A stretch of 22,446 nt of DNA. Source: an uncultured Campylobacter sp. (GTDB taxonomy: Bacteria > Campylobacterota > Campylobacteria > Campylobacterales > Campylobacteraceae). Positions within the stretch are counted from its first letter, which is position 1. Each line of letters opens with the position of its first letter. The stretch lies in assembly GCF_937997465.1 (NCBI RefSeq), contig NZ_CALKTQ010000290.1:1-22446 (forward strand), written 5' to 3'. Below, piece after piece: positions 8,220-15,186 of this stretch. A program made the position numbers and the translations under genes. The notes under the pieces are model-generated. The model was given only the letters and a program-made list of their open reading frames with translations, ran no database searches and was not told where the DNA came from.

Positions 8220-9041
8220 ATGCACGACACAATCCTTCGCGCAAAAGAGATCGTCGAAAACGCCGATGCCGTCATAATAACCGCAGGAGCAGGCATGGGC
8301 GTAGATAGCGGACTGCCTGATTTTAGAGGCGATCTTGGATTTTGGAAAGCCTACCCGCCTTTAAAGGATAAAAATTTAAGCTTTACCGAGATGGCAAATC
8401 CGCAGTGGTTTTTTAGCAGCCCAGAGCTAGCTTGGGCGTTTTACGGACACAGGCTAAAGCTCTATAACGCAACCCAGCCTCACGAGGGTTTTACCCTACT
8501 AAAAAATCTTTGCAAAGCAAAAGGCGAAAACTATTTTATCTACACTTCAAACGTCGACGGACATTTTGAAAAGGTGGGATTTGACAAGGATAAAATTTAC
8601 GAGATCCATGGCTCCATACATCACGCGCAGTGTATCCGTGGCGACGACGGAAACATCTGGAATATGGACGAAAATAATGTCGAAGTGGATGAGGATAGAT
8701 TTATCGCTACAAAGATGCCCGTTTGCCCTGAGTGCGGATGCGTGAGCCGCCCAAATATCCTTATGTTTTACGATCACGAATTTAACCACAAAAGAGCTTG
8801 GGCGCAGCGCAAAAAGTATGATACATGGCTTAGTCACAATATGAACTCCAAAATAGCCATAATTGAGATCGGCGCAGGTCTTGCGGTGCCTACGATCAGG
8901 ATTTACGGAGAAAGGATGGCAAAAAGATTTAAGCGCGCTCATCTAATCCGCATAAACCCGCTAGATACTCACGTGAGCGCATATAGAGGCATGGCGATAA
9001 AGGCAGGCGGACTTGAAGGATTAATAGCGATCCTTGGCTGA
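8220..9041 (+). CDS. Sir2-family NAD-dependent protein (sirtuin)
   Basis: This 273-residue protein covers a complete sirtuin fold. The NAD-binding loop is GAGMGVDSGLPDFRG (23-37). TSNVDGHF (109-116) replaces the canonical TQNxDxLH, keeping N111 and D113. The catalytic His is H130 in EIHGS. Candidate Zn ligands are C138 and a C169-C172-C174 cluster (CPECGC). IGAGLAVPTIR (217-227) stands for the usual GTSLxVxPA region. It could act as a deacylase, an ADP-ribosyl transferase or a defensive NADase; the sequence alone does not decide. It starts three bases after the nuclease gene. A WYL regulator and a macro-domain gene (ADP-ribose binder) follow, so an ADP-ribose-linked role is plausible. Confidence 0.88.
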   Translation: MHDTILRAKEIVENADAVIITAGAGMGVDSGLPDFRGDLGFWKAYPPLKDKNLSFTEMANPQWFFSSPELAWAFYGHRLKLYNATQPHEGFTLLKNLCKAKGENYFIYTSNVDGHFEKVGFDKDKIYEIHGSIHHAQCIRGDDGNIWNMDENNVEVDEDRFIATKMPVCPECGCVSRPNILMFYDHEFNHKRAWAQRKKYDTWLSHNMNSKIAIIEIGAGLAVPTIRIYGERMAKRFKRAHLIRINPLDTHVSAYRGMAIKAGGLEGLIAILG

Positions 9042-9081
9042 TATTATCCCTTTATTTTTAGATAAAATAATATAAAAGGAG
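9041..9081 (+). promoter_or_regulatory. Promoter with palindromic arms before the WYL regulator gene
   Basis: The 45-base gap holds TAAAAT (9063-9068) and AAAAGGAG (9074-9081). Perfect inverted arms ATATTAT (9041-9047) and ATAATAT (9067-9073) flank it, with a nested TTATC (9044-9048)/GATAA (9061-9065) pair. This layout would fit an operator for autorepression by the WYL protein. Confidence 0.45.
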
Positions 9082-9086
9082 CCTAG

Positions 9087-10010
9087 ATGCAAAAACCGCA
9101 AAAAATAATCTCGCAATCCGGTAGTGGCAAATACGAACGCATAAACGAAATAGCCGTCTTAATTAGCAGAAAACCCCATTCCATCTCCGAGCTCGCGGAA
9201 AAATTTGGAGTTTGCACCAAGACTATCCAAAGAGACCTTTACGAGGTGCTAGCGAAAAATGGAGCTGTAAGAAACGGCAGGATGTGGAGCATAGATAAAA
9301 CTAAAATCAAAGATGGCTTAGATCAGGAGGAACGCACCGTCATAAATATCCTCGACAACATCTCAAAAACCATGGGCGCAAATTTTTACTCAAAGGCTCA
9401 CGTTTTGCTAGAACAGATCACGAATCAGCTAAATCATCCGATTTTAACAAATATAAGCAGCGAAAAATTAAGTGAAGATGACTTTATAAATTTCGAACTG
9501 CTTGAAAACGCTATCAAAGAGAGAAGCTTGGTGCAGTGCGAATACGCCGGTTTTAAATTTAAGATAAAGCCACTAAAACTAGCGATGTTTGACGGATTTT
9601 GGTATTTGCTATTTTTAGATACGAATAAAAACGATACCTTTAAGAAATTCCACTTAAAAAGCATCACAAATATTAGAATTCTTGAGGAGAAATTTAAATT
9701 AGACGCCACGATAGAGGAGAGGATTAAAAATATAAACTCCGCCTGGGCAACGCTAGATAAGCCAAATACCGCTAGAGCGCTTTTAGCTCCGCAGATAAAG
9801 AAATATTTCGAGAGAAAACCCTACGCTAAGCAAAGCATAACAGGACTTGATGCCGATGGCTCGGTCGTAATCGATATAGAATTTACTAATTTAATGGAGA
9901 TAAAGCCGCTTATTTACTACTTCATTCCGTTTATCAAAGTGCTAGAACCAAAGGAGTTAGCCGATACGATAAAAGATGAGATAGAAAGGTATTTAGAAGA
10001 GATAAAATGA
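9087..10010 (+). CDS. HTH-WYL domain transcriptional regulator
   Basis: This 307-residue protein has an N-terminal winged helix-turn-helix at about 16-68, with HSISELAEKFGVCTKTIQRDL as its recognition region. A WYL domain follows at about 135-205, containing FWYLLF (171-176), and a C-terminal WCX-like extension spans about 220-305. WYL regulators such as BrxR and CapW repress defence genes and respond to nucleic-acid or nucleotide ligands. A similar role here is inference from family and position. Its own promoter contains an inverted repeat. The 3' end overlaps the macro-domain gene by four bases (ATGA), so the two are coupled. AAAAGGAG lies just upstream of the ATG. Confidence 0.88.
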   Translation: MQKPQKIISQSGSGKYERINEIAVLISRKPHSISELAEKFGVCTKTIQRDLYEVLAKNGAVRNGRMWSIDKTKIKDGLDQEERTVINILDNISKTMGANFYSKAHVLLEQITNQLNHPILTNISSEKLSEDDFINFELLENAIKERSLVQCEYAGFKFKIKPLKLAMFDGFWYLLFLDTNKNDTFKKFHLKSITNIRILEEKFKLDATIEERIKNINSAWATLDKPNTARALLAPQIKKYFERKPYAKQSITGLDADGSVVIDIEFTNLMEIKPLIYYFIPFIKVLEPKELADTIKDEIERYLEEIK

Positions 10011-10546
10011 AAATTTCATATGAAATAAAGATAAAATTTGGCGATTTATTGGACGCACAAGCGGATTATCTGATAAATCCTTCAAATACGGCGATGCTGC
10101 TTGGCAGCGGTGTGTCTATGGCCTTTAAGAGGTATTGCGGTGAGGCGCTAGAAAAATACATGCAAGAACAACTAAAAATAAGAGAGATAAGGCAAGGTGA
10201 TGTCGTCAAAACCGCCTCAAATCACGCAAACTTTCCATTCGTATTACATGCAGCCATTATGAATTACGCTGATAGATCAAAGCCTAAAAAGCCGAGCTTA
10301 GATACTATCGCGCAAATTTTAAATAATTTGCAAGAAATAATTTTGCAAGATCAAAGCAAATATATAAAAATAGCTCTGCCTCTGATGGGATGCGGAGCGG
10401 GTGGACTAGATAAGCGCGAGGTGATCAGCGAATACAAATGCTTTTTCAAACAAAATTTAGACGCAGAAAAAGAATGCGAAGTAGAAATTTACGGATTTAG
10501 CGAAAGTGATTTTAGATTATTGAAAGAAATTATGACAAAAAGCTAA
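10007..10546 (+). CDS. Macro-domain protein (ADP-ribose binding or hydrolysing)
   Basis: This is a 179-residue single macro domain. It has FGDLLDAQADYLINPSN (11-27) with the GD and NPSN motifs, LGSGVSMAF (32-40) as the glycine-rich diphosphate loop, GDVVKTAS (64-71), and a second loop GCGAGGLD (128-135). Such proteins bind ADP-ribose and some remove it from protein or DNA. Coupled to the WYL gene by a 4-bp overlap and 965 bases downstream of the sirtuin, it could reverse or buffer an ADP-ribose signal. It is not fused to a toxin, and no DarT-like gene is seen next to it. The next gene is convergent, so the island transcript probably ends here. Confidence 0.88.
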   Translation: MKISYEIKIKFGDLLDAQADYLINPSNTAMLLGSGVSMAFKRYCGEALEKYMQEQLKIREIRQGDVVKTASNHANFPFVLHAAIMNYADRSKPKKPSLDTIAQILNNLQEIILQDQSKYIKIALPLMGCGAGGLDKREVISEYKCFFKQNLDAEKECEVEIYGFSESDFRLLKEIMTKS

Positions 10547-10673
10547 ATTTGCTTGCTTAGCTGCAGATATAAGGCGTGCTGCCGATATGCGAGTAGAGCC
10601 GCGAAATACAATTAATTTATTGCGCTAAATTATATTTTATAGAATTCAGCTGCTAAAATTTTATAAATTTAAC

Positions 10674-11231
10674 TCAAATTTCCAAAATATTAAGCTTCAG
10701 ACTTGAATTATAAATCGTGCAATCGCCGATTTTATCAATATCTAAAAGCGGATTATGCACGTGTCCGCAAAGGATTATTTTTGCTTTTAAAGCCCCGTAC
10801 CTCAGCGCTCTAAAAAGTTCTTTATCGCCAAAATCTCTGCCGCGCTCTATGGACGTTTGCGTATGTGCGGGCGGAATATGCGTAAGTAGCACGTCGCACT
10901 CTGCAAAATCCAAAATATCCGCGCAGAGATAAGGGGCGCAGCCAAATTTAATACCCTCAAGCGTCTTAATATCGCCATCCGCATAAATATTAGACGCTCG
11001 TATCCAAGAAACGTCGCCAGACTCACTCACGTCATGATTCCCGCTACACATAAAGATAGGTTTTTTAAAATTTTCTAACCACCGCTTCACCCACGCTTTT
11101 TGTCCTATGATATCTTTTTGGTTTGTGTCTATCAGATCGCCGCTTATGCAACAAATGTCAAATTCTAAGCTTAAAATTCGATCAAATTTAGCTTTATCGA
11201 AATGCAGATCACTCGCATGTAGAATTTTCAT
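10674..11231 (-). CDS. Small calcineurin-like metallophosphoesterase
   Basis: This 185-residue enzyme has the full metallophosphoesterase motif series: D8-x-H10 (ASDLH), GDLID (31-35), GNHD (64-67), TH (117-118) and GHVH (156-159). It should be a two-metal phosphodiesterase or phosphatase in the cytoplasm, as no signal peptide is visible. The substrate is not deducible. The gene is convergent with the macro-domain gene and divergent from hcp. No strong Shine-Dalgarno precedes the ATG; TTATATAA on the minus strand near 11252-11259 could serve as the -10 box. Base composition is closer to the AT-rich left side than to hcp. Confidence 0.87.
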   Translation of the reverse strand: MKILHASDLHFDKAKFDRILSLEFDICCISGDLIDTNQKDIIGQKAWVKRWLENFKKPIFMCSGNHDVSESGDVSWIRASNIYADGDIKTLEGIKFGCAPYLCADILDFAECDVLLTHIPPAHTQTSIERGRDFGDKELFRALRYGALKAKIILCGHVHNPLLDIDKIGDCTIYNSSLKLNILEI

Positions 11232-11440
11232 AACGTTTTTGAACTACCGCTTTTATATAATTTAGAAACCTTGCTCGCTAACGATTTTAACTTCTCTTTC
11301 ATTACTTATCCGTTTTTTGTAATTCCGCGCATTATATCTGAATTTAAGTAGCCATATTCCCGTTATAAGTGAAATTGAAGCAATTTATAAAATTTAAAAT
11401 TCTCATTTTGTAAATAAATTTGATAAAATTTAGCCATTTA

Positions 11441-11482
11441 TTGATTATAATCAATTTTTTTGCCTAAATAAAATCTTAAAAT
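11441..11482 (+). promoter_or_regulatory. hcp: FNR-type box and class II promoter of hcp
   Basis: The perfect palindrome TTGATTATAATCAA at 11441-11454 equals the FNR consensus TTGAT-N4-ATCAA. A TAAAAT -10 box at 11477-11482 predicts a start at about 11489, putting the palindrome centre at exactly -41.5, the classical activation position for the Crp/FNR family. TATAAT also lies inside the palindrome (11446-11451), and another TAAAAT lies at 11469-11474, so a repressive arrangement cannot be excluded. Confidence 0.6.
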
Positions 11483-11514
11483 TACCAATTAAATTTTTTT
11501 ACAAAGGATTTTCT

Positions 11515-12843
11515 ATGAGCGACAATCTAGAGATGTTCTGTCATCAGTGTCAAATGAGCGCGCCGGAGGGCTGCGGCGCGAAGGGCCAAAGCAAAGGCAC
11601 CTGCGGCAAGGGCTCTACGCTCGCGCGGCTGCAAGATACGATGATCTTCGGGCTTAAGGGCCTTAGCGCCTACCGCCACCACGCGCACGAGCTCGGCGCC
11701 GATACTAGCGCGGTCGATACCGTTATGGCGGACACGCTGTATTTCACGCTGACGAACTCAAATTTCAACTTTGACGAGCATATCGCGCAGCTAATGGCCG
11801 TCGGAAGCGCGGGCGTGCAGATGATGGATATTTTAAGCGAGGCGCATACCGCAAAATTCGGCGTACCGACCCCTGTTAAAGTAAGCCAAAACAAAGTTGA
11901 GGGCAAAGCGATTTTGGTTAGCGGCCACAACCTGCACGCTCTTGAGGCGCTGCTAAAGGCGACCGAGGGCAAGGGCATCAATATCTACACCCACTCCGAG
12001 ATGCTTCCTGCGCACGGTTACCCGGAGCTTCGCAAGTATCCGCATCTAAAGGGCAACGTCGGCAAGGCGTGGTTCGATCAGACCAAGCTTTTTAACGAAT
12101 TTAAGGGCGCGATTTTGATGACCACCAACTGTATCGTGCCGCTTCGCTCATCCTGTAGCTACGCGGACAGGCTGTTTGGCTACTCTATCGCGGGCACCGA
12201 CGGCATCAAACATATCCAAAACGACGATTTTACGCCGCTTATCGAGTGCGCGCTCGCATGCGGCGACGTGAGTATGGACAGCGACGAGAGCTTGGTAACG
12301 GGCGGACACTACAAGACGATTTTGAGCCTCGCGCCGCAAATTTTAGACGCGATCAAATCTGGCAAAATCCGCCGCTTTTTCGTTATCGCGGGCTGCGACG
12401 CGCCGGGCAAAGGACGCGAGTATTACCGCGAGCTAGCGCTTAGCCTGCCGAAGGACTGCGTGGTTTTGACCTCCAGCTGCGGCAAATTCCGCTTCAACGA
12501 CGTAGATTTTGGAACCGTCCCTGGCACCGAGCTTCCGCGCTACATTGATCTGGGTCAGTGCAACGACAGCAACGGCGCGGTCAAGATCGCCCTTGCGCTT
12601 AGCGAGGCTACGGGCATCGCGGTAAACGATCTGCCGGTCTCGATCGTGCTGATGTGGATGGAGCAAAAGGCGGTCATCATCCTGCTTGCGCTGTTTAGCC
12701 TGGGCGTTAAGAATATCAACGTGGGACCTACGGTGCCTGAGTTTTTCAACGACGAAATTTTGGGCTTTTTGGTGCAAAATTTCGGCCTTCGCCTAATCAG
12801 CGGCGACGCGCAGGCGGATCTGAAATACTTCCTGGGCGAATAA
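11515..12843 (+). CDS. hcp: Hybrid cluster protein (hydroxylamine reductase), short form
   Basis: This 442-residue cytoplasmic Fe-S protein handles NO or hydroxylamine stress. The N-terminal cluster cysteines are C9, C12, C20 and C30. All hybrid-cluster ligands are recognisable: H138 (SGHNLH), E162 (THSEML), C206 (TTNC), C294 (AGCDAPG, persulfide site), C322 (SSCGK), C349 (GQCND) and E383 (MEQK). Spacings of several ligands equal those of Desulfovibrio Hcp (24 and 44 residues for H-E-C). The stretch between the N-terminal cluster and H138 is over 100 residues shorter than in about 550-residue class I/II proteins, which matches the class III type. AAAGGA precedes the ATG. It is monocistronic, with an FNR-like box upstream and a strong terminator downstream. 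No hcr reductase gene is adjacent. Confidence 0.95.
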   Translation: MSDNLEMFCHQCQMSAPEGCGAKGQSKGTCGKGSTLARLQDTMIFGLKGLSAYRHHAHELGADTSAVDTVMADTLYFTLTNSNFNFDEHIAQLMAVGSAGVQMMDILSEAHTAKFGVPTPVKVSQNKVEGKAILVSGHNLHALEALLKATEGKGINIYTHSEMLPAHGYPELRKYPHLKGNVGKAWFDQTKLFNEFKGAILMTTNCIVPLRSSCSYADRLFGYSIAGTDGIKHIQNDDFTPLIECALACGDVSMDSDESLVTGGHYKTILSLAPQILDAIKSGKIRRFFVIAGCDAPGKGREYYRELALSLPKDCVVLTSSCGKFRFNDVDFGTVPGTELPRYIDLGQCNDSNGAVKIALALSEATGIAVNDLPVSIVLMWMEQKAVIILLALFSLGVKNINVGPTVPEFFNDEILGFLVQNFGLRLISGDAQADLKYFLGE

Positions 12844-12863
12844 ATTTCATAGCGAGGCAAATC

Positions 12864-12910
12864 GGGTAAATTTAAAATTCGGCAAAGCTTCGATTTTAAA
12901 TTTACCCTTT
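12864..12910 (+). terminator. Intrinsic terminator of hcp
   Basis: A perfect 15-bp inverted repeat has left arm 12864-12878 (GGGTAAATTTAAAAT) and right arm 12893-12907, with a 14-base loop, followed by TTT. It starts 20 bases after the hcp stop. Each arm contains the AAATTT word that fills the intergenic regions here. Confidence 0.75.
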
Positions 12911-13178
12911 ATACGTATACGGCGGTTTTAATAGATCTAGCCGATCCGCGGCTATTTTGCGCCGACGCTCATATTTAAATTTCACGACTATGCCGTCCTT
13001 CTTAATTTAAATTTTAAAATCATATAATCTCACTAAATGCTTCGCAGAAGTTAATCAAACGGCTTTAAATTTATGCCGTTAAATTTCAAAATACTCACGA
13101 TTATGCAAGCGGTGACGAGTGATATATTGTGAAAATTACGCCTAGCAAAAGCACTCACTTTATAGCTTTGCCACATAA
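12911..13178. other. Intergenic region between hcp and the Sel1 genes
   Basis: No gene is visible. It contains an orphan TATAAT (13023-13028, plus strand) and a 6-bp hairpin, AACGGC (13058-13063) with GCCGTT (13075-13080), around an AAATTT-containing 11-base loop. These could belong to a short transcript, but no terminator T-run is evident on either strand. Confidence 0.5.
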
Positions 13179-13748
13179 TTAAGGTCGTGCGGCATCGCGT
13201 AGAAGCCTTTGCGCCGCAGGCTCTTTAGGTCGGAACGATTTTAGTGATTCGGACGCTTCACATAAATGATTTACGATATCTCCTACTTTTTCGTCCATCG
13301 TACCAAGACGCGCTCGGTCGCCGAGTCTGCAGGCTTTTTCGTAATAGAGTGCCGCTTCCTGCATTTCCTCTATACCGATTTGATACTCTGCATACAATCC
13401 GCAAGCCGCCCATTCTCCGCCTATGCCATCGCATCCCTTTTTATAAAGCTGCGCGGCTTGCGCCATATTTTGTTTGGTGCCCTTTCCCTCTTGATACATC
13501 ATACCAAGTTGCAAGCAACTCTCTTTATGCTTGCCTGTGCAAGCTTTGCCTAGGAATTCTGCAGCTTTGCCTAGATAAATCTCAGGCGTCAGATTATCTG
13601 ATCGCTCGGCTTCTTTCAGATACGATGCGGCGGCGGAGGCGCAGGAGTCGGCGTGTCCTGCTTCGCAGGCGATTTCATCTATTTTAGTTCCCAAACCGCC
13701 GAACGCTGCATAGCCCAACAGCACTAAAGTTAAAATTATCTTTTTCAT
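13179..13748 (-). CDS. Secreted Sel1-repeat (Helicobacter cysteine-rich-like) protein, small paralogue
   Basis: This 189-residue protein begins with a signal peptide, MKKIILTLVLLGYAAFG. Sel1/TPR-like repeats follow, marked by paired cysteines: CEAGHADSC, CTGKHKESC and a wider CDGIGGEWAAC. The clearest repeat reads LGMMYQEGKGTKQNMAQAAQL. The cysteine pairs would form helix-bridging disulfides, as in Helicobacter cysteine-rich proteins, so the protein is likely periplasmic or secreted and acts in protein-protein contact. It lies 30 bases downstream of a larger paralogue with nearly the same N-terminus and is probably co-transcribed. GGGGAG precedes the start. The exact role is unknown. Confidence 0.85.
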   Translation of the reverse strand: MKKIILTLVLLGYAAFGGLGTKIDEIACEAGHADSCASAAASYLKEAERSDNLTPEIYLGKAAEFLGKACTGKHKESCLQLGMMYQEGKGTKQNMAQAAQLYKKGCDGIGGEWAACGLYAEYQIGIEEMQEAALYYEKACRLGDRARLGTMDEKVGDIVNHLCEASESLKSFRPKEPAAQRLLRDAARP

Positions 13749-13778
13749 TACAACTCCCCATATAAATTTAAAATCACC

Positions 13779-14678
13779 TCAGCGGGCGGCTTTTTCGCAA
13801 GATTTTTGCAGTATCTTGTTAGAATCGACACTTATGATTTTTTTGCCTAATTTGCACGCCTTGTCATAGTATCTCATCGCCGCTCTTTGATCGTCGTTCT
13901 CTATATTAGAGGCGTATATCGCGCAAGATACCCAGTTCCCCTCAGAATCGCAAGATATTCTATACTCTTCGGCAATTTTCGCTTTAATTACGTCCTGCAC
14001 AGCTCTTAAATTTTGCGCTTTAAGCTCATCTGATCTGCTGCAAAATTTCTTTAGCTGATCACCAAATCGAGAGTTATTTTGTAGTGTGGGGTCTGAACTG
14101 TTTTTACCGAGCTCACAAGCTTTTTTATAATACTTCGCCGCTTCATTATTATCCTTTCCCTCCATAAATAAGGCAAATAACCCGCAAGCAAATATATCGT
14201 CGTTGTTATCGCAATCTTTTTTCTGTTGTGCGGACATCTTTGCTTTATCCGTATCATTGTTGCTCATAATGGCCGCCATAGTGCAGCCACTTTCATAACC
14301 CGTATCACATGCCCTTTCAAAGAACTCAAGAGCCTTTTTATCGTCTTTTGCTACCGCTTTCCCTTCATGATAAAATCCTCCTAATCCGAAACAACTAAGA
14401 GCATGGCCGCCGTCGCACGCTTTTTTATAAAATTTAAAGGCTTTTGCCAAATCTTGCTTTACGCCGAGATCGCCTAATTCAGGGATATTTTCATATACCC
14501 CGCCGAGGTAGCCGCACACCTCCTCATACTTCACGGTTGCGTTTTCGTTCGTGAAATTTTTGCCGCTTTCGCAAGCTTTTTCCATTTCACTTATCACCTC
14601 CTGGATCGTAGACTCCTTAGCCTCCTCGGCAAACATAAATGAGCTTAAAAAAGCCAAAGCTAAAATGATTTTTTTCAT
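13779..14678 (-). CDS. Secreted Sel1-repeat (Helicobacter cysteine-rich-like) protein, large paralogue
   Basis: This 299-residue protein has a signal peptide (MKKIILALAFLSSFMFA, cleavage probably before EEA). Several Sel1-like repeats follow. Two clear ones are DLAKAFKFYKKACDGGHALSC and DKKALEFFERACDTGYESGC, each with a C-x7-C pair. Further cysteine-bearing helices lie towards the C-terminus, with a repeat-poor spacer around residues 200-225. The repeats probably build a disulfide-stapled superhelix in the periplasm. AAGGAGG six bases from the ATG makes the start secure. It is first of a two-gene minus-strand unit with the smaller paralogue. Substrate or partner is unknown. Confidence 0.87.
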   Translation of the reverse strand: MKKIILALAFLSSFMFAEEAKESTIQEVISEMEKACESGKNFTNENATVKYEEVCGYLGGVYENIPELGDLGVKQDLAKAFKFYKKACDGGHALSCFGLGGFYHEGKAVAKDDKKALEFFERACDTGYESGCTMAAIMSNNDTDKAKMSAQQKKDCDNNDDIFACGLFALFMEGKDNNEAAKYYKKACELGKNSSDPTLQNNSRFGDQLKKFCSRSDELKAQNLRAVQDVIKAKIAEEYRISCDSEGNWVSCAIYASNIENDDQRAAMRYYDKACKLGKKIISVDSNKILQKSCEKAAR

Positions 14679-14818
14679 TTCTTCCTCCTTAAAATTTTTC
14701 GTATCATCTCATTTTTCGTTGCCAGATACTGTCATTTAATGATGTTAAAATTTTTATTACTTTTTTGAATTTTAAAAATTCCGCAGAAGTATACCCCCCT
14801 AATAAGCGCAAAAATATA

Positions 14819-14854
14819 CGATTGCCATGTTTTACAGCCTGCGTACGGCAATCG
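14819..14854. repeat. 8-bp inverted repeat CGATTGCC/GGCAATCG
   Basis: The arms at 14819-14826 and 14847-14854 are perfect complements around a 20-base loop. No T-run follows on either strand, so this is not a standard terminator. Confidence 0.6.
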
Positions 14855-14887
14855 CATCAATATCTAATTTTCAATCTATGACTTACT

Positions 14888-14911
14888 GGCGCTATGAAAT
14901 TTTATAGCGCC
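14888..14911. repeat. 8-bp hairpin GGCGCTAT/ATAGCGCC
   Basis: Perfect arms at 14888-14895 and 14904-14911 enclose the 8-base loop GAAATTTT. It lies 33 bases after the preceding inverted repeat and could be part of a structured RNA or a transcript end. Confidence 0.6.
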
Positions 14912-15140
14912 TAATACCGACGAGCTCTTGATATACTCAAAAATTCTAAAATTTTTAAGAGTCGATGTGCGAAATTTAAAAAGCTAGTTTTTAAAGTAAA
15001 ATTATTTTAAAAACTTAATTTATAATTTAAGCTTTTATAAGCCGCGAAAATCTTAGCTCTATTTAAAAATAGAAAAATAAAATTTCGCTCTATAACTTGT
15101 AATTTCATTTTAAGGCCGAAAAATTCGCAATTTTTAATGC

Positions 15141-15183
15141 TAAAATTCCATAAATCTTTCATTCATTTCACATTAAAGGAGAG
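15141..15183 (+). promoter_or_regulatory. Candidate promoter and ribosome binding site of the torA-like operon
   Basis: A TAAAAT -10 box at 15141-15146 and AAAGGAGAG at 15175-15183 precede ATG 15187. No perfect FNR-type palindrome is seen upstream. Confidence 0.5.
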
Positions 15184-15186
15184 AAA

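Larger units (their letters stand above)
14679..15186. other. Structured divergent intergenic region upstream of torA-like gene
   Basis: About 500 bases without a gene separate the divergent Sel1 and torA-like genes. It contains two perfect 8-bp hairpins (separate entries), an AT hairpin AAAAATT/AATTTTT near 14939-14956 enclosed by CTCTT/AAGAG, and a CCCCCC run at 14794-14799. The torA-proximal end has TAAAAT at 15141-15146 and AAAGGAGAG at 15175-15183. Confidence 0.5.

Noticed and set aside
10547..11514. Duplicate of the tRNA-Asn 3' end as a right attachment site
   Set aside because: No stretch matching the tRNA 3' end was found in these gaps on inspection.
12148..12777. Long frames antisense to and within hcp
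   Set aside because: They are shadows of a GC-rich, strongly conserved gene with all ligands in the plus frame.
14794..14799. CCCCCC run as a phase-variable tract
   Set aside because: Six bases is shorter than the tracts known to vary in Campylobacter, and it is not in a gene or obvious promoter.
14928..14940. TTGATATACTCAA as an FNR box for the torA-like operon
   Set aside because: The half-sites TTGA and TCAA are separated by five bases and not six, and it lies about 250 bases upstream of the gene.
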